Assembly (NCBI RefSeq): GCF_002157225.2
Contig: NZ_CP020038.1
Span: forward strand, 5,548,501 to 5,612,500
Length of the DNA stretch: 64,000 nucleotides
Source: Agarilytica rhodophyticola
GTDB taxonomy: Bacteria > Pseudomonadota > Gammaproteobacteria > Pseudomonadales > Cellvibrionaceae
Reading direction: 5' to 3'
This document shows positions 34,949 to 44,945 of this stretch, piece by piece. Both the position numbers and the translations under genes were made by a program. The notes beneath the pieces are model-generated. The model saw only the letters and a list, made by a program, of their open reading frames with translations. It was not told the origin of the DNA and made no database searches. Position 1 is the stretch's first letter. Each line of letters begins with the position of its first letter.

Positions 34949-36979
34949 TTATTTATCCACATGCTGCCAAGTATATTGACGCTCACGAACATGGCGTTCA
35001 AACCATTCTAGTTCTGCATTAATTTTAAATAAGCGATGACGCAGCTCACGATAGCCATGAGGTTCTCGCGGCGCGATATACAAAGTGGACTCCACACCCA
35101 AGTCTTGCAGAGCATGGTAGAGCATAATTGATTGAGCAGCTGGTACTCGCCGATCTCGTCCACCGACAAAAATAATTGTAGGAGTTGTTACTTTCCATAA
35201 GTCCTTTAAAGGTGAATTCTCACGATAGACATCAATGGGTGCATCTTTTTGCCACGGAGTACCACCAAACCAAGGGGTACGGCTATAACGTACATCACTA
35301 TGACCGTACATGGAAACCCAATCAACAGCGCCAGCGCCTGAAGACGCGGCTTTAAAGCGGTTGGTATGAGTGATTAATTTATTTGTTAGATGGCCACCAG
35401 CACTCCAGCCGGTGGCAATTAATGCATTAGGATCGACAATTCCTTGTTCAATAAGATGATCGATACCAGACATAACATCGAGGTGCATATTATTAAAATA
35501 CTTACCTACCGTGTCACGCATAAATTCATCACCATAACCACGGCCACCGCGATAGTTTGGAGAAAAATAGACATAATCCATAGCAGCCAAAAGAGGTATG
35601 TAAGTGCGCCATCGCAATTGTCCATATTGATCGGAACTCCTAGGCCCTCCGTGTGTGTGAAGTACCATAGGATAACGCTTGCCTTTTTGGTAATTCAGCG
35701 GTAAAGATAATAGCCCCTCTAGTTCAACGCCGTCATGGCTTTTCCAGCGAACAATTTTTTGTTGCGGTAGTAAAAACTTATCTTCTAAATGAGCAAATAC
35801 CTCAGTAACTGCACGTAAGCTGCTACCAGGTTTTGACATTAGCCATATATCACCTCGGCTTTTAGGTGTGGCTAACACAACTAGATGCTTATTAGATTTA
35901 GCATCATAGTGCCACTGCTTTACGGTATGCTCGCCATCAGTTAATTGTTTGGCCTTACCCGTTTTAGCATTTAAGGCCCAAATCTCTGAGCGTACCCCCA
36001 TATTCGCTTGAATATAAATATCTTTGCCGTTTTTCGCCCAACGGGCAGATTCCACTTCAAAAGTTTGATCGAGGGCGAGAGGTTTTATTTTACCATTGGC
36101 AATGGATAATATAAAAATATTAGCGTCATAAAAATAATCGCCTTTTTCGTTTATATCTGAAATAAATAAAATCTTTTTATTGTCTGGCGAGATCTGAATA
36201 CGTCGTTCAGCAAAATTGTTATCCGTTAGTTGTTTTGGATTTTTACCATCACTACGAACAAACCAGATATCTGCATTGTGAGCATCGTCAATATTAATAC
36301 CCGGGGAGCGGTTGTAGGCAATAAAGCGATTATCCGACGATAAGTCAAAGCCTGTCACATGAAATTTACCACTTGTGATATTAGATACAGATCTATCCTC
36401 AACATTGAGCTTCCAAATATGGCGATACGTCAACGCCCGCTCATAAGGCTGCATATCATCTTTCTTTTTTCTACGCTTACTCACAAGTTCACTAACCGGT
36501 TCATTGGCAAGAAAATATATCGACCTGCTATCACGAGTCCAGGTGTAACGCAAAATATCACTTTTATCGTCGGTAATAGGGAAAGCCTCACCGCCGGCTA
36601 ATGGCAGAAGGTATAGCCTTTTATGGTCATCTTTTTCTCTCTCAGCGACAAAACTAATAAACTTACCGTCAGGAGACCATTGCAAGTTGCTTTCGCTGTA
36701 GACATCGAAAGTTAACTGGCGTACTTTTTTAGAGGCAATATCACTCAGCCAAATATCTCCTATTTGTTTATTTTTTTCCCAGTCACTGACAAACTTAGTA
36801 TAGATAACAGATTTACCATCTGGGGATATATGCGGTTGTGATAGAGAAGGAATATTTAATACATCTACCGCAGTCATAGCTTTAGGCTTTTTTATAGTAG
36901 TGTTTTTAGCCAATAGGGAGCTTGTTGCGAATGAACTTAAAAAACACACTAACAATACAATAAAGATTTTTCTTTGCAT
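34949..36979 (-). CDS. S9-family serine peptidase, DPP-like, secreted
   Basis: A 676-residue exported peptidase with a signal peptide (IFIVLLVCFLSSFATSSLLA). WD/PD40-like propeller repeats carry SPDGKSVIY, SPDGKFISF and SPDNKKILF, and the hydrolase domain has S526 in GWSAGGH, D609 in GGRDRRVP and H641 in EPHGY. The PEP-type loops HTHGGPRSSD and NYRGGRGYG fit the S9C acylaminoacyl-peptidase group. It lies upstream of, and in line with, nothing else in the operon; the downstream receptor gene ends about 180 bp before its start. It probably processes oligopeptides in the periplasm. Confidence 0.88.
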   Translation of the reverse strand: MQRKIFIVLLVCFLSSFATSSLLAKNTTIKKPKAMTAVDVLNIPSLSQPHISPDGKSVIYTKFVSDWEKNKQIGDIWLSDIASKKVRQLTFDVYSESNLQWSPDGKFISFVAEREKDDHKRLYLLPLAGGEAFPITDDKSDILRYTWTRDSRSIYFLANEPVSELVSKRRKKKDDMQPYERALTYRHIWKLNVEDRSVSNITSGKFHVTGFDLSSDNRFIAYNRSPGINIDDAHNADIWFVRSDGKNPKQLTDNNFAERRIQISPDNKKILFISDINEKGDYFYDANIFILSIANGKIKPLALDQTFEVESARWAKNGKDIYIQANMGVRSEIWALNAKTGKAKQLTDGEHTVKQWHYDAKSNKHLVVLATPKSRGDIWLMSKPGSSLRAVTEVFAHLEDKFLLPQQKIVRWKSHDGVELEGLLSLPLNYQKGKRYPMVLHTHGGPRSSDQYGQLRWRTYIPLLAAMDYVYFSPNYRGGRGYGDEFMRDTVGKYFNNMHLDVMSGIDHLIEQGIVDPNALIATGWSAGGHLTNKLITHTNRFKAASSGAGAVDWVSMYGHSDVRYSRTPWFGGTPWQKDAPIDVYRENSPLKDLWKVTTPTIIFVGGRDRRVPAAQSIMLYHALQDLGVESTLYIAPREPHGYRELRHRLFKINAELEWFERHVRERQYTWQHVDK

Positions 36980-37046
36980 AAGATTAGTTCAATTAATTAT
37001 CGAGCAGAGCCATGGTAGAAAAATATAGGAAAAGTGCTGCTACTCT

Positions 37047-37076
37047 TATAGTTGTGAAAAATATAGTTGTGAAAAA
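37047..37076. repeat. Exact 15-bp tandem duplication
   Basis: TATAGTTGTGAAAAA occurs twice in a row between the peptidase and receptor genes. It is a local slippage duplication in non-coding DNA. Confidence 0.6.
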
Positions 37077-37161
37077 TACAATTCCGAAAATAGCCTTGAA
37101 TGGTAAGGCTGACACTGTAAGAAGGTATTATTACTACCTCCTCAGTGGACTATCACGAATT

Positions 37162-40116
37162 CTAGAATCTCACATTTATGCCGGCATAGACATAACGTCC
37201 ACGTATATTGCCATAAATATTATCGTGATTATCGGCACCACCACTAGTGCCAACTGGCAAGAAAGGCCCGTCGTTATCGAAGATATTTCTAGCGCCACCA
37301 AACAAGCGATATCTTGCGCCAGCAAAATCAAATCTATAAGAAAGGAATAGATCGTTAATGACTTCACTATCGATATCCAAATAAAATGGCTTTTCAGCAT
37401 TAGGATCGTTTGCTAACGCTTCACGGTAATCATCTTCAAGATCATTGTCATCATTAATTGAGCCGAAATAACGCACACGCCAAGTGGCTCTAAAATTTCC
37501 ATAGCGCCACGCTAAGCGCAATTGCGAACGGTCTTCAAAATTACCACTTGCAAGCTCACCCTTGTTATCTTCTATGATTAAGCCATCATCCCCCTGTCCT
37601 ATCTGTTGGTGTTTAATGAGATGGGAGTGGATATAAAGTAGGTCATATTCTCCGGGTAAGCCAATACTACTTAACTCAAAATTGTAACGTAGCGTTGTGT
37701 CGACACCGCTAACTTCAAGTGAATCAAGATTTTGTTCGCGCTGAACTAAAGTGACAATTTGGCCATCATCGTCACGGGTGATCTGCTGACAGAAAAAGTT
37801 ATTGTCACCAAAGTTATCTTCACTGCCATAGCACTGACGTAGAATTTCCGCATTCGAAAAAGAATCAATGGCATCTTCAATTTCAATACTATAGTAGTCC
37901 GTTGCCAGGCTTAAATTTTCAATAAAACTTGGTTGCCAAACAAAACCTGCGGTGTAGGTATCAGCGCTCTCTTCGACCAGGTCTTGGTTACCAGCATTGG
38001 GAGAGAATTTACTACTACTTTCATCTTCAAACGCTCCATTCTCCTGAATATTTGCCAGTACACCGGCATCACTACGACAGTTATTGGCGATAACACCAAC
38101 AGAATCGATGGTGACGCCTTCACATATATCATCGAAGCTGTCTGAGTCACCACGTGGGGGAGAAAAAGCTTCTGTAAGGTCTGGAGCGCGTAAGGCTCGG
38201 TTGAAAGACGCCCTTACATTAAATTCTTGTACAGGAAACCATTGAATACCAGTGCCGAAGCTCGTAACACCGCCAACCTTATCGAGGCTGTAATCAGCAT
38301 AGCGAAAGGAGACATCCATATTCAAGTCGTGGATAGCCGGCACATTCTTTATCAGGGGAATAGAGGCTTCAGCAAATACTTCAGATACATCAATTTTAGC
38401 ATCAAAGGCTGGCACAAAGTTAGATGAATGCCCACCAAAACGATTGAGTTCATCTGGCGTTAAATCCATTTCATCTTCCCGGTACTCAAAGCCGAGCACT
38501 ACATCAAAAGGACCTGCGGGCAACGAGAACAATGTACCTGTGGTATAAGCCAAGACATTAATCTGCTCCACCTCGGAAGTTAAACCTAAATCCGCGCGAA
38601 TATAATCAGCCGCTTCAGGAGTAATAGAACCACGACCAAACAGATTCACCGGTACACAGCCGTTGGCTCTGGCATTAGCGTCAGCACAGCGTATAGCACC
38701 ATCGGGGCCTACTTCAGCATTTAGACCCTGCCGTAAACTAACAATATTAATCTCATTAAAGCGCAATTGGGTCTGCTCATATTTACCGTAGCCGACACTG
38801 GCTTCCCAGTCCCAGTCGTTGGCGAAGGTACCGCGCAAACCGCCCCAAAACCTGGACGTTTCACGTTCGTTTAGGGTGCGCTGTAAACCTACTTCTACAA
38901 AACGACGATCCCAACGAATACCTCGACTGGATTCTGCATCAATAATCTCTTGTGGTGCAAAAGGGTTGTCAATAGGGATACGACCGGCTTGAATTAGACT
39001 GGAGGTTCCTGTCGCTGGATCAAATAAGGTGTGGGGATCGTTGTAGTCATCCCCCTCTGGTTCACGCAGATTGTCCGTATCTACTTTACTATATATAGTA
39101 GTAAAGAATGCTTCCAAATCATCAGAGAATTGATAATCTATTTTAATTGCAGCATTGAGACGCTCACGTGGAATTAATATATCGTCGTCGGCTCGAAAGT
39201 CGAAGCCATCTCGGTTGGTAACAAAATCCTGCTGTAGGCCTTCATCATTATACCAAAAGTTACTGCCGTCAAAGCGGCCACCATCAGGATCAGAACTTAA
39301 GTCCGCGTATTGATCTACTGTTAAGTCTCTCGCCGGCTGATCGCCATCAGCCGTTTCAAAAACATTGACACCATCAACATAATCCCAACTGGCCTGAATT
39401 AGCGCTCTGTCCCAGTCTTCGGCACGAATGCCTGACTCATCATCGTAATTGACACTGGCAAAAACATAGCCTTTGTTATCATTGAACTTGCCACCAAAAC
39501 TGATATCAAATGTCTTATCATCAAAGGCACCGTCTCTGCCTTCACCAAAACGAGCATTAATCTCTACACCTTCATGATTTTTTTCGGTGATGATATTAAC
39601 CACACCAGCAACAGCATCAGAGCCATATACGGCAGAAGCACCACCGGTAATTACTTCAACACGCTCAACAAAGTTAGCTGGAATTGTTCCTAAACTCACA
39701 CGGTTACCGTTGGCGCTGTTGGATACGGTCCGACGACCGTCTATTAAAACTAAGGTACGGTTATCGTCTAGGTTACGTAAGTCGACCGACGACAGACCCG
39801 AGTTTTGCAAATTCGTTGTGGTATTTGTTTGGCTCAAGCCTGATACGATAGAAGGCACTTCCAATAAAACATCGGTCAAAGCATTGGAGCCTATTGAAAT
39901 AATATCCTCTTTGTTAATGCTAAACATCGGCATCGGTGTGGAAAAAGTATCGCGTTTAATTCGCGAACCGGTAACAGTTACTTCTTCTTCGACAATAGCT
40001 GCATCATCGTTAAGGTTTTCATTAAGGTCAGCTGCTGTAACTTCTTGCGAGAAGGTATTGTGGTTAACTACAAGACCTACGGCGAAAGCTAATATATTGA
40101 CAGAGAATTTTTTCAT
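37162..40116 (-). CDS. TonB-dependent outer-membrane receptor
   Basis: A 984-residue receptor: signal peptide to about residue 23 (FSQ), TonB-box-like EEEVTVTGSRIKRD, a plug with DLRNLDDNRTLVLIDGRR and VEVITGGASAVYGSDAVAGVVNI, and a barrel ending with the terminal F. Its family opening (VTVTGSRIKRD, then a DVLLEVPSIVSG plug) is common in marine gammaproteobacterial receptors for peptides or saccharides. Loops hold several cysteines and Asp-rich turns. It follows the S9 peptidase on the same strand, which suggests joint use of oligopeptides, but the ligand is not fixed by the sequence. Confidence 0.9.
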   Translation of the reverse strand: MKKFSVNILAFAVGLVVNHNTFSQEVTAADLNENLNDDAAIVEEEVTVTGSRIKRDTFSTPMPMFSINKEDIISIGSNALTDVLLEVPSIVSGLSQTNTTTNLQNSGLSSVDLRNLDDNRTLVLIDGRRTVSNSANGNRVSLGTIPANFVERVEVITGGASAVYGSDAVAGVVNIITEKNHEGVEINARFGEGRDGAFDDKTFDISFGGKFNDNKGYVFASVNYDDESGIRAEDWDRALIQASWDYVDGVNVFETADGDQPARDLTVDQYADLSSDPDGGRFDGSNFWYNDEGLQQDFVTNRDGFDFRADDDILIPRERLNAAIKIDYQFSDDLEAFFTTIYSKVDTDNLREPEGDDYNDPHTLFDPATGTSSLIQAGRIPIDNPFAPQEIIDAESSRGIRWDRRFVEVGLQRTLNERETSRFWGGLRGTFANDWDWEASVGYGKYEQTQLRFNEINIVSLRQGLNAEVGPDGAIRCADANARANGCVPVNLFGRGSITPEAADYIRADLGLTSEVEQINVLAYTTGTLFSLPAGPFDVVLGFEYREDEMDLTPDELNRFGGHSSNFVPAFDAKIDVSEVFAEASIPLIKNVPAIHDLNMDVSFRYADYSLDKVGGVTSFGTGIQWFPVQEFNVRASFNRALRAPDLTEAFSPPRGDSDSFDDICEGVTIDSVGVIANNCRSDAGVLANIQENGAFEDESSSKFSPNAGNQDLVEESADTYTAGFVWQPSFIENLSLATDYYSIEIEDAIDSFSNAEILRQCYGSEDNFGDNNFFCQQITRDDDGQIVTLVQREQNLDSLEVSGVDTTLRYNFELSSIGLPGEYDLLYIHSHLIKHQQIGQGDDGLIIEDNKGELASGNFEDRSQLRLAWRYGNFRATWRVRYFGSINDDNDLEDDYREALANDPNAEKPFYLDIDSEVINDLFLSYRFDFAGARYRLFGGARNIFDNDGPFLPVGTSGGADNHDNIYGNIRGRYVYAGINVRF

Positions 40117-40705
40117 TACGATGCCCCATTTTTATGATTACCAATACTCGACTTCTCTGGATTTTATTTTTATCACCATTTTTTTTTATTTTTTTGCGGT
40201 GTTTATACAACGTTAGTATCTAGATTTTTTACCTATTACATCGATCTTGAATACTGAACTTATTGACCAATACTGTAAAAAAGTAGAAATTGAGGTGCCA
40301 TATCAATTATAAAAATCCCCTGCGCTACAGCAATGCTGTTTATGGCATAGGTTATACAAAAAAATCATACCGCTTTTTGGAATAAAATATGGGACTTTAG
40401 ATATTGAAGTAACCTTAATAATAAAGGCACCAGTGGAGTGCACAGTGCAATAAAAAAATTCTTATCGCACCGATAATGAACGCTAAAATACTTACTAAAC
40501 AGAAGTTAAGAACGATCAACCCAAACAAGGTTTTCAATCTTAATGCTTCAATATATAGGATTTATCTTACTATCCATCAGTGAAATTAAATTTATCCTCA
40601 ATTTAGTAAAGAATAAAAATATATTTCTTGATATTCTGCGATTTGATAATAATAATTTAACTCTTAAACTTCATGCATTATTAACAATAATATAAAGACG
40701 TCTAT
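40117..40705. other. AT-rich intergenic region, no gene seen
   Basis: About 590 bp between the divergent receptor and SET-domain genes. Nothing beyond a small ACAGCA-A-TGCTGT dyad at 40327-40339 was recognised. Confidence 0.4.
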
Positions 40706-41005
40706 ATGAAATCGAGCTTGGTTATAAAAAAAAGCGCCATTCATGGTAAGGGTTTATTCAGTACTGTAAAAATTCGAAAAGGCGAAGTGATAGGGATGTG
40801 TAAAATTAAGACATCGAAAAAGCAAGGGCCATACACACTCAGCCTGGAGGATGGCAATGATGTCGACGTTACTTGTAAACTAAAATATATTAATCATTCG
40901 AAGACACCAAATGTGGCATACTACAGTGATTTATCTGTAGTTTCCTTACGGTCTATAAAGCCTGGCGATGAATTGACTCACGACTATGGTGAGGAATGGC
41001 TGTAA
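40706..41005 (+). CDS. Small SET-domain protein
   Basis: A 99-residue minimal SET-like protein. It has the family opening AIHGKGLFSTVKIRKGEVIG, the INHSKTPNV motif (SAM and substrate pocket) and the closing IKPGDELTHDYGEEW. SET proteins are lysine methyltransferases, but this short form lacks the pre- and post-SET parts and much of the insert, so substrate and activity are uncertain. Similar short SET proteins occur in many bacteria. The gene is convergent with glrR, 23 bp apart. Confidence 0.8.
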   Translation: MKSSLVIKKSAIHGKGLFSTVKIRKGEVIGMCKIKTSKKQGPYTLSLEDGNDVDVTCKLKYINHSKTPNVAYYSDLSVVSLRSIKPGDELTHDYGEEWL

Positions 41006-41028
41006 ACCTTCATTAAGGCATGTTCACA

Positions 41029-42402
41029 CTAATGATTAGGATCGACTAGACGACGGTATTTTGTTGCATCTAAGTCGTGCTTATTGAGCAATTTGTAAAA
41101 TTCTGAGCGGTTGCGCCTTGCTAATTTTGCAGCCCGAGTTACATTGCCGCAAGTAATGTGTAAAAGCTCCTCAAGATACGCGTATTCAAACTCGTCTCTA
41201 GCCTGGGCAAAGGGAGTGATGCTGCCACCGCTGGAATCATTGCGCAATGCGCGCAATACAAAGCTTTCAGGAATGAGAGAGGCTTTACACAAGACTGCGC
41301 ATTGCTCAACCACATTGCGCAATTGTCTGACATTACCCGGCCAAGGTGCGGCCATTAAGGCCATCATAGCTTCTGATGTGAATCGATTAGGTGATTTTTT
41401 ACTTTGTAGCTTAATATTTTTAAGAAAGGTATTGGCCAACAATGGGATATCTTCTCGGCGCTTGACTAAAGGCGGAATCTCCAGACAAACAACATTTAAT
41501 CGATAATATAGATCTTCCCTAAATCGCCCCTCAGCAACAGCCTTGTCAAGGTCTTGATGGGTGGCGCAAACAACGCGAACATCAATAGCAACAGACTTGT
41601 TAGCTCCCACTGGACGAACTTCTCTTTCCTCTAATGCGCGCAACAGTTTTGACTGAAATTCCAAGCTCATATCACCAATTTCATCAAGAAATAAAGTACC
41701 GCCATTAGCATTTTCAAACAAGCCTTCTCGATTTGATGTAGCCCCAGAAAAAGCCCCTTTAACATGGCCAAAAAATTCACTTTCAAATAAGGTATCAGGT
41801 ATAGCGGTACAATTAACACCGACAAAAGCTTTATCACAGCGGTCACTGGCTTGGTGAATGGCTTTAGCGAGTAATTCTTTACCTGTACCGCTATCGCACT
41901 GGATTAAAATACTAGCATCGCTCGCTGCAACAACTTTCGCGTCGGCGAGCAGTTTTTCCATAATACTGCTGCGCGTTACGATATGTTCTCGCCAAGCATT
42001 ATTTGCATCCACACTAATATTACTCTGTGGTTGCATATTGAGAGCTACAGCATTCTGAATATGATTCACTAAAATGTCACCGTCGAAGGGCTTGGTTAAA
42101 AATGCAAAAATACCTTGTTTGGTGGCTTCAATAGCATCGGGAATAGTTCCATGTGCAGTCAAAACAATGACCGGAAGCAAAGGAAAACGATGCTTAATTT
42201 CTTCAAACAACGTCATGCCATCCATCCCATCCATTTGTAAATCTGTGATAACAACACAAGGAGGGCTTTCAATGAGATGTGTTAACGCCGCTTCGCCACT
42301 AGTGGCCGCCTCTACATCAAATTTTGAGCGACGTAAGCGAATAGAAATCAGCCTTAGTAGTCCCTCATCATCATCAACAACAAGTACTTTGGCAGCGGTC
42401 AT
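41029..42402 (-). CDS. glrR: Sigma-54-dependent response regulator GlrR (QseF)
   Basis: A 457-residue enhancer-binding protein: receiver with phosphorylated D54, AAA+ domain (Walker A region DSGTGKELLAK, sigma-54 contact loop GAFSGA, Walker B GGTLFLDEIGDM, FREDLYYRLNV) and a C-terminal Fis-type helix-turn-helix (GNVTRAAKLARRNRSEFYKLL). The contact loop reads GAFSGA instead of GAFTGA, a mild change. Gene order glrK-qseG-glrR is as in enterobacteria. It overlaps the lipoprotein gene by an ATGA. The target promoter of this system is probably the sigma-54 promoter in front of the EF-hand gene at 44946. Confidence 0.92.
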   Translation of the reverse strand: MTAAKVLVVDDDEGLLRLISIRLRRSKFDVEAATSGEAALTHLIESPPCVVITDLQMDGMDGMTLFEEIKHRFPLLPVIVLTAHGTIPDAIEATKQGIFAFLTKPFDGDILVNHIQNAVALNMQPQSNISVDANNAWREHIVTRSSIMEKLLADAKVVAASDASILIQCDSGTGKELLAKAIHQASDRCDKAFVGVNCTAIPDTLFESEFFGHVKGAFSGATSNREGLFENANGGTLFLDEIGDMSLEFQSKLLRALEEREVRPVGANKSVAIDVRVVCATHQDLDKAVAEGRFREDLYYRLNVVCLEIPPLVKRREDIPLLANTFLKNIKLQSKKSPNRFTSEAMMALMAAPWPGNVRQLRNVVEQCAVLCKASLIPESFVLRALRNDSSGGSITPFAQARDEFEYAYLEELLHITCGNVTRAAKLARRNRSEFYKLLNKHDLDATKYRRLVDPNH

Positions 42403-43154
42403 AAATCAGACTCCTCAATACTATTATTAGGGATTGGCTCTCGTTCATTAATCTTCATTTCTATATCAGTCAGTGCATCGAGCTGTTTTTTCAGTTCCTT
42501 GTTATGCTTACGCTCGACTTGCAAACGAAACCGTAAGTCATTTTGTGTGTTAATATAAGAAGTTAGAAACTCTGCTAGCGCTTTGTAATTAGCATCAGCG
42601 CGGCTATTTTGCCGCACTCCATTTAGCAAGCTGGCAATATTTTTTGTATTGCGAGGGCTCCATTTTGACAAGCTTAAAAGGTAAGCTAGCTTAATTCTGT
42701 TAATAGCATTCGCATCTTCTTTGAATCTATCTTCCATCAGCTCAGTTTCTTGCTCAAGACTTGATGGTGAAAATTGTTTAGCATTGACAAAGTAAACAAT
42801 AAGCTCTGCTACCATAGATGCATTTTTTTGTGTTTCGCTCAATACTTTTTTTTGTGAAACAAGTTTCTGTCGTTTTTTTGAATCGAGATCCATCTGATTG
42901 TAATAAGTATTAGACGTAAGTAAGTATTCATCATCCTGTTGCCCATTTATATCTTTATCTAAACTAGGTATACAATTATTAGCACAAGAAGAACGGATGA
43001 CTGGCAGAGAATTTTCTTTATTCAATGACTCTTTTGTTTCCTTATTTAAGGACTGATTTTTTTGCAACGGTAATTTTTTTCCTGGTGATGACTGGCAGCC
43101 AGCAGTAAAAACAATACAAATTAAGTAAATTACGATAAAGGTTCTAGCGGCCAT
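42399..43154 (-). CDS. qseG: QseG-like lipoprotein of the GlrK/GlrR operon
   Basis: A 250-residue outer-membrane lipoprotein: signal peptide with lipobox VFTAGC (Cys at about residue 20 from the chosen start), a Lys/Asn-rich linker, then helical repeats and a C-terminal coiled coil (RLQVERKHNKELKKQLDALT). In E. coli QseG sits between glrK and glrR and tunes GlrK from the outer membrane. I chose the ATG at 43154 since it gives a normal lipoprotein signal; the longer ORF starts at 43175. It overlaps glrK by 11 bp and glrR by 4 bp. The sequence itself is poorly conserved, so the name rests on synteny and lipoprotein type. Confidence 0.75.
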   Translation of the reverse strand: MAARTFIVIYLICIVFTAGCQSSPGKKLPLQKNQSLNKETKESLNKENSLPVIRSSCANNCIPSLDKDINGQQDDEYLLTSNTYYNQMDLDSKKRQKLVSQKKVLSETQKNASMVAELIVYFVNAKQFSPSSLEQETELMEDRFKEDANAINRIKLAYLLSLSKWSPRNTKNIASLLNGVRQNSRADANYKALAEFLTSYINTQNDLRFRLQVERKHNKELKKQLDALTDIEMKINEREPIPNNSIEESDL

Positions 43155-44586
43155 AATACAAACCATTGTTATCATTAGTAGGTAAGGTTATATGGAATAG
43201 CGCACCTTTACTTATATCCACCACTTCTATGCCACCCCTTAATCGGGTTACAATTTCTTTGACAATTGCCAATCCTAAACCGTTCCCAGCTAAAGGCCCT
43301 GATGGAAGCTCAGAGCCGCGAAAAAACAAATCAAATATTCTGGGGACACTATCACGTGAAATTCCCGGGCCACTATCTTGCACTGTAATCACTATATTTT
43401 TTTTCACCTTTTTAACATCGATCTTAATTTCTCCACCGTCTGGTGAAAATTTCACGGCATTAGACAGTAAATTATCGACAATGATTTTTATATGATTAGG
43501 ATTAGCTGAAACGCTAATTGGTTCAATATGTTTTTGAATGGATAGTTTCTTAGTACTTATTGTCAGCTGATAAGGCAATACAACATCATTAACTAATGTG
43601 ACAAAGTTAATAGTTTGAATATCACCGCCAGTAGCTGTCAGTTCATTAAACTTAAGTAAATTTTCGATGAGATACTGTAGGTGAAGGCTGCTTCTTTTAA
43701 TAATACTAATAATTTCTTGTTGTTCGACAAAAGAAGTGTGATCACTCTCACTTGTAAGCAGCTGCGCCCCCTCACGAATACTCGCTAAAGGTGTTTTCAG
43801 CTCATGTGACATATTACGCAAAAAAGCTTGTTTTTGTTGATCTACCTCTCTAAGTCTGTCGCGCAACCAATTAAGGCGCACACCTAGCTCTCTTAGATCA
43901 TGTGGTCCACCAACTTTTACATTTAAACTTAAATCCCCTCTTCCCAGGTCACGTACCGCCATATCCAATTGGCGAATGGGCTTAGTAATTAAAATTACAA
44001 ATAAAATACCAAGAACCATCGTAATAGGTAGTGCCAAAAAAGCTTGTGCGAGTAACTGCTGTTTCAAGTCTTTAGCTTCGATGCCTAAAAATTCCGTCTG
44101 TTTAACAAGCATGGCATCCGTTTGTTCAACCAGTTGTAACGCATAGTTATGCAGTTGAGCAATTAAAGTTTCCACTTCACGAATGGTAGCTTTATTAGGA
44201 CTTGGCTGTAATAAATGAAATAGGCGTTGTTCACCCGAATAAAGCTCATTAATTAGTTCTAAACGCTTCTTGTCAGGCTGACTCTGCCGAAAACTATTTA
44301 ACAGCGCATGAAACTGATTTCTGTTAGTTATATACACTTCTTCTAGTGCGCTGTCCCCTAGTATTTGAAATTGATTGGCACTGCGCTCCATAGAAGTTAA
44401 ATGATCAGCAAGTGAACGACTTACTAAAGTTTCATTTTTTACTTGTACCATGGTATTGGTATTTTTTTCGACTAAGTTATCTACCTGGTAAAGTGCAGTT
44501 AATACTGCCCAAACAAGGGGTAGAGCTACGGCGATAAAAGCAAAGAGGATAAGCTGCACAATAGATATTGTACGCACAATAGACAC
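43144..44586 (-). CDS. glrK: Sensor histidine kinase GlrK (QseE)
   Basis: A membrane kinase of about 480 residues with TM1 (about 8-30), a helical periplasmic domain of roughly 150 residues, TM2 (about 180-200), a HAMP domain (TKPIRQLDMAVRDLGRGDLS), H-box MSHELKTPLASIREGAQ, N-box, DSGPGIS and GNGLGLAIVKEI. The start is uncertain: GTG at 44586 has AGG eight bases upstream; TTG at 44601 would add five residues. It is the first gene of the glrK-qseG-glrR operon and faces the sigma-54-controlled EF-hand gene. Confidence 0.9.
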   Translation of the reverse strand: MSIVRTISIVQLILFAFIAVALPLVWAVLTALYQVDNLVEKNTNTMVQVKNETLVSRSLADHLTSMERSANQFQILGDSALEEVYITNRNQFHALLNSFRQSQPDKKRLELINELYSGEQRLFHLLQPSPNKATIREVETLIAQLHNYALQLVEQTDAMLVKQTEFLGIEAKDLKQQLLAQAFLALPITMVLGILFVILITKPIRQLDMAVRDLGRGDLSLNVKVGGPHDLRELGVRLNWLRDRLREVDQQKQAFLRNMSHELKTPLASIREGAQLLTSESDHTSFVEQQEIISIIKRSSLHLQYLIENLLKFNELTATGGDIQTINFVTLVNDVVLPYQLTISTKKLSIQKHIEPISVSANPNHIKIIVDNLLSNAVKFSPDGGEIKIDVKKVKKNIVITVQDSGPGISRDSVPRIFDLFFRGSELPSGPLAGNGLGLAIVKEIVTRLRGGIEVVDISKGALFHITLPTNDNNGLYYGR

Positions 44587-44652
44587 TAAAAATACCTGCA
44601 ACCAAAACTTTAGATAGTCTTATTATAAATATTTTTTCCTAAAAAACTAAAC

Positions 44653-44670
44653 TGTTGTCAAATAACAACA
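44653..44670. promoter_or_regulatory. GlrR-type upstream activating site 1
   Basis: TGTTG-N8-CAACA has the same symmetry and spacing as the enterobacterial GlrR site TGTC-N10-GACA (from memory). It lies about 200 bp upstream of the sigma-54 promoter. Confidence 0.55.
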
Positions 44671-44764
44671 TTTTGTTACTTTTTATTTTAACGGCCTATT
44701 AAGGCAGAAATTATAGACATCCAAGTAAGGATATAATTTAAAAATACAAAAAAAACTTAAATAG

Positions 44765-44782
44765 TGTTGCTAATTGACAACA
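44765..44782. promoter_or_regulatory. GlrR-type upstream activating site 2
   Basis: A second TGTTG-N8-CAACA, with different inner bases, 112 bp downstream of the first. Here the symmetry extends to 11 bp per arm (44759-44769 reading outwards, loop of 8). It lies about 90 bp upstream of the sigma-54 promoter. Confidence 0.55.
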
Positions 44783-44856
44783 CTATTTAAATAAAAAACA
44801 AAAGAAAAAATTTGAAAACTCCCTGAAAGCCACTGAATATGCGGATATATTTTACT

Positions 44857-44872
44857 TGGCACAGATTTGGCT
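44857..44872 (+). promoter_or_regulatory. Sigma-54 promoter (-24/-12) of the EF-hand gene
   Basis: TGGCAC-N5-TGGCT matches TGGCAC-N5-TTGCW with GG and GC exactly in register. Transcription would start near 44884, about 60 bp before the ATG at 44946. Confidence 0.65.
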
Positions 44873-44945
44873 ATATCAGTATTACAGCAAATGATTGCAT
44901 CGATGTTTGATGAAGCACGGAGCACCAATAACTGGAGAGAGTAAG

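Noticed and set aside
39587-40216. 209-codon ORF antisense to the start of the second TonB receptor
   Set aside because: The receptor frame has a signal peptide, plug and barrel motifs; the antisense product is a Ser/Thr-rich shadow.
41111-41506. 131-codon ORF antisense to glrR
   Set aside because: It lies inside the conserved AAA+ and helix-turn-helix coding region of glrR.
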